Below, one piece after another: positions 9,844 through 18,579 of a DNA stretch of 57,223 bases. A program made the translations under genes and the position numbers. The stretch's first letter is position 1. The number at the start of each line of letters is the position of its first letter. Below the pieces are notes generated by a model. That model did no database searches. It had not been told where the DNA came from and saw nothing but the letters and a program-made list of their open reading frames with translations. Source of the DNA: Bacteroidota bacterium (GTDB lineage Bacteria; Bacteroidota; Bacteroidia; Bacteroidales; JAAAOM01); NCBI GenBank assembly GCA_009908855.1, contig JAAAOM010000026.1:1-57223 (forward strand). Reading direction: 5' to 3'.

Positions 9844-11046
9844 TCATTCCACCTTTTGGGCAAAACGTTTTCCGAATTCAATAAATTCATCGGCCTTTTC
9901 ATTATGCGGCATAAACTTCGAGGCCAGGCCGTCCAAACATACATCGAGTTTGAGGGCTGATAAATGATTGGCAATTAGTTTAGCCGCCTCACCACTCCAG
10001 CCATAAGAGCCAAAAGTAGTGGCTTTTTTACCTTTGTCGCGGATGGGATTTATCAGTGCAAACATTTTATAAACGGGCATTAAGGTATTCTGATTAATGG
10101 TAGGACTTCCAACCATAATGCCTTTGCTTTTTACGATCAATTCTTCGATCTCACCCAGGGGCATGTTTTCAATATCAACCAGGTGTACATTGGCTGTTGA
10201 AACCTGGTTAATTCCTTCAGCAATTTTTTCAGCCATCTGACGGGTATATCCATAAGCCGAAACATAGGTGATTAAGATATTGGTATCGGCACCATCGCAT
10301 TCAGCCAGATAGAGCTCGGAATAATTCTCCGATTTTTGTACGATCTCCTTCCAGGTGGAGCGTAATATAGGGCCATGTCCGGGACAAATACATTTAATTT
10401 CCATCGGGCGAATCTTTTCGATGGCTTTGATCATAAATTTACTGAATGGTTTGAGAATGACATCAAAATAGTATTTAAAGGCTTCAGAATAGTCATCGAC
10501 CAGATCATCGTACATTCGGTCGTCGCAGTAATGTGCGCCAAAAGAATCGCAGGTGAAAAGCAGCTTTTCTTCCTTTAAATAAGTATAAATAGTATCCGGC
10601 CAGTGTAAATTAGGTGCTGAAATAAACTGTAATGTTTGTTTGCCAATATTGAGCTCATCTCCATCTTTTACCACCTGGTATTTAAACGGTGCATCTACCA
10701 TTTCCCACAGGTATGCAATGGCCTGACGGCTGCCATACACCGTGGCATTTGCGGCTAATTTCAGAAGGTGCCTTAAACTGCCTGAATGGTCGGGCTCGGT
10801 ATGATTGACAATGATATAGTCTATATGGGCAGGATCGCAAACTGATTTTATTTTTTCAAGGTAGATATCCCAAAATGTTTCTTTCACGGTATCGATGATC
10901 ACCTTTTTTTCATCGTCAATAAAATAGGAATTGTAAGTAGTGCCGTATTTGGTTTCCATAACAATATCGAAGGTAACAATATCGCGGTCCGGCACGCCAA
11001 TCCATTTGGCGGAATCGCTTACAGGCAGTATTTTAAACTCACTCAT
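9844..11046 (-). CDS. Flavodiiron protein (A-type flavoprotein, FprA family)
   Basis: Cytoplasmic enzyme that reduces O2 to water or NO to N2O, protecting anaerobes and microaerophiles. The metallo-beta-lactamase-like domain has the full diiron ligand set: His82, Glu84, Asp86 (NHTEPDHSG), His148, Asp167 and His224 (CPGHGP). The flavodoxin domain starts near residue 256 (ILITYVSAYGYTRQMAEKIA) and continues to the C-terminus. The length of 400 residues fits the minimal two-domain class A protein, without rubredoxin or flavin-reductase extensions, so an external rubredoxin must donate electrons. It is a single gene with a TACTTTTG promoter element. Whether O2 or NO is the main substrate cannot be told from sequence. 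Confidence 0.93.
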   Translation of the reverse strand: MSEFKILPVSDSAKWIGVPDRDIVTFDIVMETKYGTTYNSYFIDDEKKVIIDTVKETFWDIYLEKIKSVCDPAHIDYIIVNHTEPDHSGSLRHLLKLAANATVYGSRQAIAYLWEMVDAPFKYQVVKDGDELNIGKQTLQFISAPNLHWPDTIYTYLKEEKLLFTCDSFGAHYCDDRMYDDLVDDYSEAFKYYFDVILKPFSKFMIKAIEKIRPMEIKCICPGHGPILRSTWKEIVQKSENYSELYLAECDGADTNILITYVSAYGYTRQMAEKIAEGINQVSTANVHLVDIENMPLGEIEELIVKSKGIMVGSPTINQNTLMPVYKMFALINPIRDKGKKATTFGSYGWSGEAAKLIANHLSALKLDVCLDGLASKFMPHNEKADEFIEFGKRFAQKVE

Positions 11047-11077
11047 GAATCGATGTGTTTACATAAATATCATGGAT

Positions 11078-11085
11078 CAAAAGTA
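11078..11085 (-). promoter_or_regulatory. Bacteroidetes -7 element for the flavodiiron gene
   Basis: TACTTTTG on the minus strand is an exact TAnnTTTG match 32 bp upstream of the flavodiiron ATG. No convincing -33 TTG was seen. Confidence 0.45.
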
Positions 11086-11171
11086 GCAATGAATCTCATA
11101 TTTAATACTTGTGTGTCTTAATATAGAATTTGTCCAAATAGACATACCATCATTTGTTTAACCTTATAAGA

Positions 11172-11199
11172 TAAAAAAACCCGGAATAGGCATTCCGGG
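11172..11199 (-). terminator. Rho-independent terminator after the small secreted protein gene
   Basis: Perfect 8-bp stem (11180-11187 with 11192-11199) and a 4-nt loop. On the minus strand it is followed by seven T. It lies 30 bp past the stop of the 11229-11441 gene, which supports that short ORF being a real transcription unit. Confidence 0.85.
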
Positions 11200-11228
11200 T
11201 CGTTATGAATTAAAATCGATTTAACTGA

Positions 11229-11441
11229 CTAATCTTTTTTGTCGCAAGGCTTGTCGCAACTTTTCTTTTCTTCTTTAGAGCAGCTTTTTGCGTCTTTACT
11301 TCCTTTTTTATCGTCTTTTTTAGCTGGCTTTTCATCGTCACTCACTACGATATTTGCTTTTTCAACCTGTACAGTTGTAGCAGAAATTGGTTGAGCAGCG
11401 AAGAATGCCGCTAATGCGAATAAAGCAATTAATTTTTTCAT
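11229..11441 (-). CDS. Small exported Lys/Asp/Cys-rich protein
   Basis: A 70-residue protein from the ATG at 11441 (an upstream TTG would add eight residues). It has a clear signal peptide (MKKLIALFALAAFFAAQPIS), then a short beta-like stretch (TTVQVEKANIVVSDDEKP). The tail is built almost only of Lys, Asp, Ser and three Cys (KSCSKEEKKSCDKPCDKKD). The Cys-Lys pattern suggests metal or polyphosphate/anion binding, but that is a guess. It has its own promoter element (TATATTTG) and its own strong terminator, so it is likely expressed as a single-gene transcript. No known family was recognised. Confidence 0.7.
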   Translation of the reverse strand: MKKLIALFALAAFFAAQPISATTVQVEKANIVVSDDEKPAKKDDKKGSKDAKSCSKEEKKSCDKPCDKKD

Positions 11442-11471
11442 AAGTAAATAGATTTTTGTTTTCAATTCTCA

Positions 11472-11479
11472 CAAATATA
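11472..11479 (-). promoter_or_regulatory. Bacteroidetes -7 element for the small secreted protein gene
   Basis: TATATTTG on the minus strand is an exact TAnnTTTG match 31 bp upstream of the ATG at 11441. Confidence 0.45.
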
Positions 11480-11523
11480 AGAGTTGTGTATGCATTTTTC
11501 TGTTAACACTTTGTTAAAGCTTC

Positions 11524-12207
11524 TTAAAATTCCGCTATAACATCAATGTTTGCTTTTACTTTTTGGTTGATTTGTGTCTTTATTTTTGCATTCAATGGCA
11601 GGAAAATATCAACCCGGGAGCCAAAACGTATAAAACCGAGTTCTTCTCCCTGATTAATTCTTTCGCCTTCCCGACCATAAGGTATAATTCGCCTGGCTAC
11701 GGCGCCGGCAATTTGCCGCACCAATATTTCACGGCCATTTTCCTGACGAAGAACAAGGGTCGATCGCTCATTTTCGGTTGAAGATTTGGGGTGCCATGCC
11801 ACCAGGTATTTTCCGGGATGGTATTTTTTATATTTTATAACACCACCTACCGGAAATCGATTACAATGAACATTCAGGGGTGACATAAAAATAGAAACCT
11901 GAATGCGTTGGTCATTAAAGTACTCTTTCTCAACGGTTTCTTCAATCACCACAACTTTACCATCAGCCGGTGAATATACCAGGTTTTCGTTTGATACTGC
12001 TATTCGTACCGGGTGTCGAAAAAAATTAAGTATAAAACCATACAATATTAGTGAGGCAAGATGCAATGTAAAAATCAATCCCGGCCATGGTATATACCAA
12101 TAAAAACCGGCATTTAAAAGGCCCAGTAAAACCAATGAAATAAATAATACCTTTGTTCCTTCGCGATGTAATCTCATGCCGAATAATTTGGGCTTAAAAT
12201 AGTGCAT
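11524..12207 (-). CDS. psd: Phosphatidylserine decarboxylase family protein
   Basis: Converts phosphatidylserine to phosphatidylethanolamine at the inner membrane. Two hydrophobic segments lie near residues 20-62. The conserved SPADGKV block is at 79-85, and FMSPLNVHCNR at 107-117. The self-cleavage site appears as FGSR at 195-198, where cleavage before Ser197 would create the pyruvoyl cofactor; the short-form bacterial family uses this GS motif. The length of 227 residues matches the short PSD type. It is the last gene of the rsfS-ftsH-cdsA run, 86 bp after an outer-membrane protein gene. Pairing with CdsA (CDP-diacylglycerol supply) fits phospholipid synthesis. Confidence 0.9.
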   Translation of the reverse strand: MHYFKPKLFGMRLHREGTKVLFISLVLLGLLNAGFYWYIPWPGLIFTLHLASLILYGFILNFFRHPVRIAVSNENLVYSPADGKVVVIEETVEKEYFNDQRIQVSIFMSPLNVHCNRFPVGGVIKYKKYHPGKYLVAWHPKSSTENERSTLVLRQENGREILVRQIAGAVARRIIPYGREGERINQGEELGFIRFGSRVDIFLPLNAKIKTQINQKVKANIDVIAEF

Positions 12208-12293
12208 TCGGATCAGATTGCAAAACTTTCATGTAATACCATAATTGTAAAATTATGCACCGGGTTGCAAACGGTATCGCTTCAGCATATCAT

Positions 12294-12890
12294 TTAGTAC
12301 CCAAACCCAAACATATAACCTAAACCAATTACCACGCCACCCGGTGGTCGGAATTCTACCAGGCGTTTTGAGCTGTTTGTAAGTCGTATTCCATCCGGGG
12401 CGATAATTTCATAGGGCTCATTCCATAGTTTAACGGAATACCCGGCACTGATGTAAAAGCGGTTTGATTTACCGGTTTGCCAGAAATAGCTAAAAGCAAA
12501 TTGTACACTGGAGGCAGGATCGTATCGAAAAGATACATCAATCGTACTGTCTTGTTCCGTTTCCATGGTCAGGTTGACATCATCAATTCCAAAAGCATGA
12601 TTATAGGCCAATAGAAAAGAAAATCCGACAGGATATTTATCATAATAACGCAGGCCGACTGATCCAAGTCCGCCCCAGTAGCTATACCCCCCGCCAACAA
12701 CAAATGAAAAATGCTTTGACCACTGGTATTCAGCAATACCACCAACAATACCCGAAAAATTATTCATGCCGGCTGACAGTCCTATCCCGGCCCGGTAATA
12801 TTCAGCTTTCGGAGGTGGTTTTGAAGGGTTTTGCTGGCCATAAGCAGATGTTAGGCCACAGAACAGGAATACCATCAGAAAATTTTTCAT
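12294..12890 (-). CDS. Small outer-membrane beta-barrel-like protein
   Basis: A 198-residue exported protein with signal peptide (MKNFLMVFLFCGLTSAYGQQ), a proline-rich spacer, then alternating aromatic/glycine strands typical of a small barrel (AGIGLSAGMNNFSGIVGG, FSFVVGGGYSYWGGLGSVGL, FYISAGYSVKLW). It ends VVIGLGYMFGFGY, a C-terminal aromatic residue as in BAM substrates. The function is unknown. It sits between cdsA (15 bp) and psd (86 bp) on the same strand, inside an otherwise conserved housekeeping run, so it is likely co-transcribed; whether it helps lipid or envelope assembly cannot be told. Confidence 0.7.
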   Translation of the reverse strand: MKNFLMVFLFCGLTSAYGQQNPSKPPPKAEYYRAGIGLSAGMNNFSGIVGGIAEYQWSKHFSFVVGGGYSYWGGLGSVGLRYYDKYPVGFSFLLAYNHAFGIDDVNLTMETEQDSTIDVSFRYDPASSVQFAFSYFWQTGKSNRFYISAGYSVKLWNEPYEIIAPDGIRLTNSSKRLVEFRPPGGVVIGLGYMFGFGY

Positions 12891-12905
12891 CGCTGCTGTT
12901 TTCTC

Positions 12906-13730
12906 TTAAAGATAAATGATTAGAAACAAATATAAAACAACTACGGGCAAACTAAATAAAACCGAATCGAACCGATCGAGCATACCGCCATGTCCGGGAA
13001 TAATAAATCCCGAGTCTTTAATACCCGATGAGCGTTTAAACAGGCTTTCGACCAGGTCACCCCAGACACCGAAAACTGCAACAATAAAAGCGATTACCAG
13101 CCAGTGCATTTTGTCAATAATGGGAATATAATCAGCCATAAACCAGGCCAGTACAAATGTAGCTATGGTACCACCTATAAATCCCTCCCAGGTTTTTTTT
13201 GGAGAAATGCGCTCAAATAATTTCCTTTTTCCGATTAATCGTCCGGTAATATAGGCCAATGTATCATTTGCCCAAAGCAGGATTAAATAGCCGATCAACA
13301 GGTCAGGTTTGTATTTAAATCCGGTAAGCGGATTAAATACCATAAAGTAAATTAAAATAAACGGAATGGCGAGGTACAACCAGGCCATCAATTGCAAACC
13401 TATTAGTATAAACGGGTTGCTGGCTGTAATGTACAATTGGCTTACAAAAACCAGGGGTATCAGTAACAGCAATGAAAAAATAAAAACCAATGGTAAATAA
13501 CCGGCAAAACATAAGTAAGTAAATATGCTGATAGCCGGGATTACAAAGGTTATAAAAAATGGCCTGAATTCAGGGTAACGGTTTTTTAACATGGCTGCCA
13601 GTTCGAGTGCGCAAATGGCTGAAATAACTGTAATTACGCTTGTGAAGCTATATTCGTTATACATTATGGCAGCTATCAGTACGGCCAGGTAGATAATACC
13701 GGAAAGGGAGCGAAGTAATAGGTTTTTCAC
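12906..13730 (-). CDS. cdsA: Phosphatidate cytidylyltransferase CdsA
   Basis: Makes CDP-diacylglycerol from phosphatidic acid and CTP in the inner membrane, feeding all phospholipid head groups. The protein is almost wholly hydrophobic, with several membrane helices over its 274 residues. The full CDS signature is at 230-255: the KRSSGIKDSGFIIPGHGGM segment and then LDRFD. The start overlaps the end of the DUF2007 gene by four bases (ATGA), which shows translational coupling and fixes the start. Confidence 0.95.
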   Translation of the reverse strand: MKNLLLRSLSGIIYLAVLIAAIMYNEYSFTSVITVISAICALELAAMLKNRYPEFRPFFITFVIPAISIFTYLCFAGYLPLVFIFSLLLLIPLVFVSQLYITASNPFILIGLQLMAWLYLAIPFILIYFMVFNPLTGFKYKPDLLIGYLILLWANDTLAYITGRLIGKRKLFERISPKKTWEGFIGGTIATFVLAWFMADYIPIIDKMHWLVIAFIVAVFGVWGDLVESLFKRSSGIKDSGFIIPGHGGMLDRFDSVLFSLPVVVLYLFLIIYL

Positions 13731-13933
13731 AATTCAAGGTCTTTGATAACAAACTTAGCCCTTATGGTGTTTTCGGGCTGTACATATATCTCAATATCGC
13801 CAAAATGATAAAAAGAATCCTGTTTATCAACCAGTACGGCTTCAATTTCTTCTGCCTTCAATAAATCCTGTGCCATTTTAGCCAGGTACAGCTTATTAGT
13901 AGAATAAATTTTTGTCCATTCATCCCTTTCCAT
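13727..13933 (-). CDS. DUF2007-type small protein
   Basis: A 68-residue cytoplasmic protein. It has the compact alpha-beta pattern of the DUF2007 'putative signal transducing protein' family: WTKIYSTNKLYLAKMAQDLL, then EEIEAVLVDKQDS and DIEIYVQPENTIRAKFVI. The gene lies 12 bp after ftsH and overlaps cdsA by four bases, so it is firmly in the operon. No biochemical role is established for the family. Confidence 0.8.
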   Translation of the reverse strand: MERDEWTKIYSTNKLYLAKMAQDLLKAEEIEAVLVDKQDSFYHFGDIEIYVQPENTIRAKFVIKDLEL

Positions 13934-13945
13934 GGTCAGGATAAG

Positions 13946-16087
13946 TTACGATTTGGCTTCTGATTTTTCTTTTGAACCGGTTGATTCTTCACCGGAACTG
14001 TCATCTTTCTTTTCTTCGGAGTTGTTGCTGCCTCCTTTTTGTGCCTTTTCTGTTTTATCCTTTCCCGGAACGGTAGCCCCCGCTTTTTTTGCAGTTTCTT
14101 TAATAATTTGTTCTTCTCTCGATTCAAATGGTCGTTCACCAAAAATATCTACCAGGTCCTCCCTGAAAATTACCTCCTTCTCAAGCAATTTATCTGCCAG
14201 TTTGGCTAGTCCTTTTTGGTTTTTGGTAAGTATTTCTTTTGCTCTTTTATATTGTTCGGCAATAATGGTATCCACTTCCTTATCGATTTGTTCAGCGGTT
14301 TTTTCACTATATGGTTTGGTAAATGAATATTCATTTTGGCCGGATGAATCGTAGTAACTCTTATTACCCAGTGCTTTGCTTAAACCGAAATAGGCAACCA
14401 TTGCATGTGCCTGTTTGGTCACCCTTTCCAGGTCATTAAGGGCACCGGTTGAAATTTGTCCAAACACAATATCTTCAGAGGCCCGTCCACCGAGGGTAGC
14501 ACACATTTCATCCAACATTTGTTCGGTGGTTGAAATTTGTCTTTCTTCCGGCAGGTACCATGCGGCGCCCAAGGATTTACCCCGGGGTATGATGGTTACC
14601 TTCACCAACGGGTTGGCATATTCCAAAAACCAGCTTACGGTTGCATGTCCGGCTTCATGAAAAGCAATGGCACGTTTTTCTTTGGCGGTTATAATTTTGT
14701 TTTTGCGCTCCAGGCCACCTACTATACGGTCAATCGAGTCCAGAAAATCCTGTTTCTCAACCACTGTTTTGTTTTTTCGTGCAGCAATTAATGCTGCTTC
14801 GTTACACACATTGGCAATATCAGCGCCTGAGAACCCTGGTGTTTGTTGGGCTAAAAAGTCCATATCAAATCCTTGTGGCAACTTTATGGGTGCCAGGTGT
14901 ACTTTGAATATTTGTTTTCTTTCATTCACGTCAGGTAATTCCACATGAATTTGCCGGTCAAACCGGCCGGGGCGGAGTAGTGCACGATCAAGCACATCTC
15001 CCCGGTTGGTAGCCGCCAATATAATTACGCCCTGGTTGGAGCCAAAACCGTCCATTTCAGTCAATAGTTGGTTAAGGGTATTTTCGCGTTCATCGTTGGA
15101 GCCAAAATTAGGATTTTTACCCCGTGCACGGCCAATGGCATCAATTTCATCAATAAATACAATGCATGGTGCTTTCTCCTTAGCTTGTTTAAATAAATCG
15201 CGCACTCTTGATGCTCCAACACCTACAAACATCTCTACAAAATCGGACCCGGATAGTGAAAAGAAGGGTACATGTGCTTCACCGGCTACCGCTTTGGCTA
15301 ACAAGGTTTTACCGGTCCCGGGAGGTCCGACTAATAATGCTCCTTTGGGGATTTTACCTCCTAAATCGGTATATTTTTGAGGGTTTTTAAGGAAATCAAC
15401 AATTTCAATAACCTCCTGTTTGGCTTCTTCCAACCCTGCTACATGGGTGAAATCAACTTTAACGTTCGATTCTTTATCGAATATCTTGGCCTTCGATTTT
15501 CCCACATTGAATATATTGGCGGCGCCACCGCCGGCACCCCCGCCGCCTGTCATTCGACGGAAGATAAACAGCCATACTGCCACAAGTATAATGATGGGCA
15601 GGAGCCATTCCATTATATTCCCGAAAATATCATTGCGAATCTCACTTTCAGCATATATCATTTCCGAATCAGACACACCTTCCTGTGCTTCTTCTAACCG
15701 GCGTTCAAAACTTTCAACCGATCCGATATTAAAATAGTAGTGCGGTCCTGTTCCTGAGAGCGGGTTAGAATTGTTTTCCTGTACTTCCTGATGTCGTGGA
15801 AGGGTTATACGTTCCGGTTTAATATATATTTCGGCCACCTGGTCGTTCACAATTACCACACGTTGTACATCACCCTCTTCCAAAAAAGCAAGGAATTCCT
15901 TCCAGTTTGATTTAACCGACTGGTTATAATTATTTAATAAAGGAATAATAAGTATGGCTGCGATAATTAATCCGTAAAACCAATAAATATTAAATTTTGG
16001 TTTCCTGGGGCCATTGTTATTCTCATCTTTGTTATTGGGCTCATTGTTGGCAGGGCCAACATTTTTATTCTTATCTTCTTCGCTCAT
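13946..16087 (-). CDS. ftsH: ATP-dependent zinc metalloprotease FtsH
   Basis: Membrane-anchored AAA+ protease that removes misfolded membrane proteins and regulatory proteins. An N-terminal polar tail precedes TM1 (about 35-51), a periplasmic domain and TM2 (about 161-177). A glycine-rich linker (GGGGAGGGAA) follows. Walker A GPPGTGKT is at 254-261, Walker B ending FIDEID at 311-316, second region of homology around 359-378, and the zinc site HEAGH at 477-481. The C-terminal 40 residues are acidic, Lys- and Ser-rich and probably disordered. At 713 residues it is longer than E. coli FtsH (about 644) because of both tails, which is common in Bacteroidetes. It is 13 bp downstream of rsfS. Confidence 0.97.
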   Translation of the reverse strand: MSEEDKNKNVGPANNEPNNKDENNNGPRKPKFNIYWFYGLIIAAILIIPLLNNYNQSVKSNWKEFLAFLEEGDVQRVVIVNDQVAEIYIKPERITLPRHQEVQENNSNPLSGTGPHYYFNIGSVESFERRLEEAQEGVSDSEMIYAESEIRNDIFGNIMEWLLPIIILVAVWLFIFRRMTGGGGAGGGAANIFNVGKSKAKIFDKESNVKVDFTHVAGLEEAKQEVIEIVDFLKNPQKYTDLGGKIPKGALLVGPPGTGKTLLAKAVAGEAHVPFFSLSGSDFVEMFVGVGASRVRDLFKQAKEKAPCIVFIDEIDAIGRARGKNPNFGSNDERENTLNQLLTEMDGFGSNQGVIILAATNRGDVLDRALLRPGRFDRQIHVELPDVNERKQIFKVHLAPIKLPQGFDMDFLAQQTPGFSGADIANVCNEAALIAARKNKTVVEKQDFLDSIDRIVGGLERKNKIITAKEKRAIAFHEAGHATVSWFLEYANPLVKVTIIPRGKSLGAAWYLPEERQISTTEQMLDEMCATLGGRASEDIVFGQISTGALNDLERVTKQAHAMVAYFGLSKALGNKSYYDSSGQNEYSFTKPYSEKTAEQIDKEVDTIIAEQYKRAKEILTKNQKGLAKLADKLLEKEVIFREDLVDIFGERPFESREEQIIKETAKKAGATVPGKDKTEKAQKGGSNNSEEKKDDSSGEESTGSKEKSEAKS

Positions 16088-16100
16088 TTCAGTATCTATC

Positions 16101-16475
16101 TTATTTTAAAACATTTTCTTCTTCAATTTTCCGAATATTGGCATCCGCCCATAGCTCTTCAAGCTTATAATATTCACGATATTCCCTGTCGAAGATGTGT
16201 ATGGTCACATTTCCGTAGTCCAACAGTACCCATTTGCAATTTTCCTGGCCTTCCCGATGATTAACCTTTTGATTTAGTTTTTCTTTCACGCGAAATTCAA
16301 TGTTATTGGCAATGGCATTAACCTGGGTACTTGAATCGGCATGGCAAATGAAAAAATTTTGACAAATGACATATTCAAAATCAGACAGGTCAAATTCAAA
16401 TATTTCTTTCCCTTTTTTTTCTAATATAGCTTCCGCAATCGTATTATTTAGTTGTATTCCTGGTATATTCAACAT
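16101..16475 (-). CDS. rsfS: Ribosomal silencing factor RsfS (Iojap family)
   Basis: Binds ribosomal protein uL14 and blocks subunit joining during slow growth. At 124 residues it has the family's usual length. The DUF143 core is visible: EAILEKKGKEIFEFDLSD, then FFICHADSSTQVNAIAN, and the C-terminal WVLLDYGNVTIHIFDREYRE (variant of W-x-LxDYGDVVVHIF). It is the first gene of the run into ftsH, with an exact -7 promoter element just upstream. Confidence 0.93.
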   Translation of the reverse strand: MLNIPGIQLNNTIAEAILEKKGKEIFEFDLSDFEYVICQNFFICHADSSTQVNAIANNIEFRVKEKLNQKVNHREGQENCKWVLLDYGNVTIHIFDREYREYYKLEELWADANIRKIEEENVLK

Positions 16476-16492
16476 TTTTAAAATTCAAAGCA

Positions 16493-16500
16493 CAAAGGTA
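16493..16500 (-). promoter_or_regulatory. Bacteroidetes -7 element for the rsfS-ftsH operon
   Basis: TACCTTTG on the minus strand is an exact TAnnTTTG match 18 bp upstream of the rsfS ATG. This implies a very short 5' leader for the operon. Confidence 0.5.
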
Positions 16501-16579
16501 ATATTTTTAGTGTTAACTACTTAGTCAATCTAAACTCACTAACTTCAATTTCTTATATTTTTACTATACATTCAACGTA

Positions 16580-16587
16580 TAATTTTG
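16580..16587 (+). promoter_or_regulatory. Possible -7 element for birA
   Basis: TAATTTTG on the plus strand is an exact TAnnTTTG match 75 bp upstream of the birA ATG. It lies in the divergent rsfS-birA gap. No -33 TTG at the usual spacing was found. Confidence 0.4.
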
Positions 16588-16661
16588 AATAAAAGATATA
16601 ACAATAACAATACCAGATGTAAAAAGTTTTGGATTCATAAACGTATGTATAATTTAAATAA

Positions 16662-17405
16662 ATGTTTGATATTAAATATATTGAAGAGGTAGATTCGACC
16701 AATATCACATTATGGGAGTTATTAAAAAACGGGGAACCTGTTGAGGGTACTGTTATTTTGTCAGACTATCAGCACCATGGAAGAGGACAACAAGGCAATA
16801 GCTGGCACAGTGAAAAATCGCTTAACTTATTGGCATCCGTTTTTCTTAAACCTGAAATATTACCGGTTGACTATCATTTTTATCTTTCCAAAATAGTTTC
16901 ATTGGGTATAATTGATGCATTAAAGCATTATGGGATAACACCCCGCATTAAGTGGCCCAATGATATTTTGGTGGATAAACAAAAAATCTGTGGTATTTTA
17001 ATTGAAAATACATTGGAAGGGTCGATTATTAAACAAACAGTGGCCGGTATCGGCATGAATGTGAACCAGACCGGTTTTCCTGATTATCTTCCTAATGCAA
17101 CAAGTATATATAATCAAATCAATGGTTTAACTGATATTGCTGACTTGCTTCGAGATATACTCAAAAAAATTTGGATGTATTACACAGAGCTAAAACAAAA
17201 TTCTTTTGAATTGATTGATGAGCTATACCGTAATAATCTTTTTGGTTATTATAGCTGGTTGACATACATTGACAAGACGGGAACTTTCAGAGGTCAAATT
17301 ATTGGAGCCCGGGCCGATGGTGCGCTGCGCATCCGAAAAGAAAATGGTGAAGTACACCAGTATTACTTCAAGGAAGTGGAATGGTTAAATAGTGAATGTC
17401 CATAA
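16662..17405 (+). CDS. birA: Biotin--[acetyl-CoA-carboxylase] ligase BirA (catalytic domain only)
   Basis: Attaches biotin to carboxyl carrier proteins through biotinyl-AMP. Motifs are GRGQQGNSW at residues 40-48 (the biotinyl-AMP loop), KWPND at 97-101 and KICGILIE at 108-115, then GIGMNVNQT. The length of 247 residues leaves no room for the N-terminal DNA-binding domain of E. coli BirA, so this is a class I ligase without repressor function. It is divergent from rsfS and convergent with the SRPBCC gene, and stands alone. Confidence 0.93.
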   Translation: MFDIKYIEEVDSTNITLWELLKNGEPVEGTVILSDYQHHGRGQQGNSWHSEKSLNLLASVFLKPEILPVDYHFYLSKIVSLGIIDALKHYGITPRIKWPNDILVDKQKICGILIENTLEGSIIKQTVAGIGMNVNQTGFPDYLPNATSIYNQINGLTDIADLLRDILKKIWMYYTELKQNSFELIDELYRNNLFGYYSWLTYIDKTGTFRGQIIGARADGALRIRKENGEVHQYYFKEVEWLNSECP

Positions 17406-17531
17406 AGTCCGACTTTTTCGATGTAGCTCGAAATATAAATCCTCACATACACTTGTATCCTGCGGTTTGGACTTCTCGCAAGGCTCAAATTTGAACTTTA
17501 CAACTCAAACACTTCCGTTTATTGGAAAACG

Positions 17532-17933
17532 CTAAATAGATAGTTTTTCGGCCTGATCAACCAATGTATCCACAAATTGCTGTAACGGAGATTTAAGCAT
17601 AGGGGCCATCATGGCGTTTACTTCGGCCTTTACGGTAATTTTAATCCGGGTATCCGTATCTTCTGCTGATTTCAGTTGTATCCACAGAAAAAAACTAATG
17701 GGCGCTTTTTCCGATTGAATTTTTATCAGTTTATGCGGTTCCTTTTCAATCATCCGAAGTCCTGCATGTCCCACACCTTCAAGTGTAAAGGCGCAGGAAT
17801 CATTATCTGCCTGCCAATCTTTGATTTTATCTTCGGGGATTAGATGGCTGAAATTGTTAAAATCAGCTAAAAAATTATAGATTTTTTCAATGGATTGGTT
17901 CATTTTTCCAATCCTGCTTTCTACCTGTACCAT
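17532..17933 (-). CDS. SRPBCC-fold (START/polyketide cyclase-like) protein
   Basis: A 133-residue protein with the SRPBCC pattern: an N-terminal strand (VQVESRIGKMNQSIEKIYNF), a helix with FNNFSHLIPEDK, then strands and a long C-terminal helix (PLQQFVDTLVDQAEKLSI). These folds bind hydrophobic ligands or lipids; no ligand is predicted here. It begins 3 bp after the pyrE stop on the same strand, so it is probably in one transcript with pyrE. Linkage to pyrE looks positional, not pathway based. Confidence 0.8.
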   Translation of the reverse strand: MVQVESRIGKMNQSIEKIYNFLADFNNFSHLIPEDKIKDWQADNDSCAFTLEGVGHAGLRMIEKEPHKLIKIQSEKAPISFFLWIQLKSAEDTDTRIKITVKAEVNAMMAPMLKSPLQQFVDTLVDQAEKLSI

Positions 17934-17936
17934 ATT

Positions 17937-18572
17937 TTATGTGCTATGCCACAGCTCAGGTGCTTTACGCCAGGCCTCAAGCTGCGTCAGTTCGTTTTGA
18001 TTAATATAATTAATTGCCAGTGCTTCATGCAACAAATTGTTGTAATCGGTTATTGTAAAAAGTTTACAATTTGCCTTTTCAAAGCTATCCTGAGCCGATT
18101 TAAATCCATACGTAAAAATGGCTCCCATTCCCAATACTTCAGCTGCTGTGTTACGCAGTGCCTCAACGGCCTTTAAACTGCTGCCACCCGTAGAAATAAG
18201 GTCTTCAATCACCACCACTTTTTTACCGGGTTGCACATCGCCTTCGATAAGATTAGTTAACCCGTGCGATTTTGCGGATGAACGCACATAGGCAAAAGGT
18301 AAATTGAGCGCATCAGCAACCAGCGCTCCCTGGGCAATTGCACCTGTGGCTACACCTGCAATTAGCTCGGCGTTAGGGTACATTTCCTGTAGGTTGCTTA
18401 CAAATGCTTCTTTTATTACATCGCGTATTTCAGGGTATGAAAGGGTTTTGCGATTGTCGCAATAAATGGGAGATTTCAGACCCGAAGCCCAGGTAAATGG
18501 TGTTGCAGTATTTAATTTAATTGCCTTACTTTGCAGTAATAATCGGGCAACTTGTAGTTTGTAATTTTTCAT
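17937..18572 (-). CDS. pyrE: Orotate phosphoribosyltransferase PyrE
   Basis: Makes orotidine monophosphate from orotate and PRPP in pyrimidine synthesis. The PRPP-binding motif VVVIEDLISTGGSS is present, with the catalytic-loop region SSAKSHG before it and the N-terminal FTWASGLKSPIYCDNR block. I chose the ATG at 18572 because residues from there (MKNYKLQVARLLLQ) match family N-termini and give 211 residues, the usual length; the frame is open 21 codons further up. The start faces the divergent NUDIX start with only 7 bp between, so the pyrE promoter must lie inside the NUDIX coding region. Confidence 0.94.
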   Translation of the reverse strand: MKNYKLQVARLLLQSKAIKLNTATPFTWASGLKSPIYCDNRKTLSYPEIRDVIKEAFVSNLQEMYPNAELIAGVATGAIAQGALVADALNLPFAYVRSSAKSHGLTNLIEGDVQPGKKVVVIEDLISTGGSSLKAVEALRNTAAEVLGMGAIFTYGFKSAQDSFEKANCKLFTITDYNNLLHEALAINYINQNELTQLEAWRKAPELWHST

Positions 18573-18579
18573 TTGGCAA

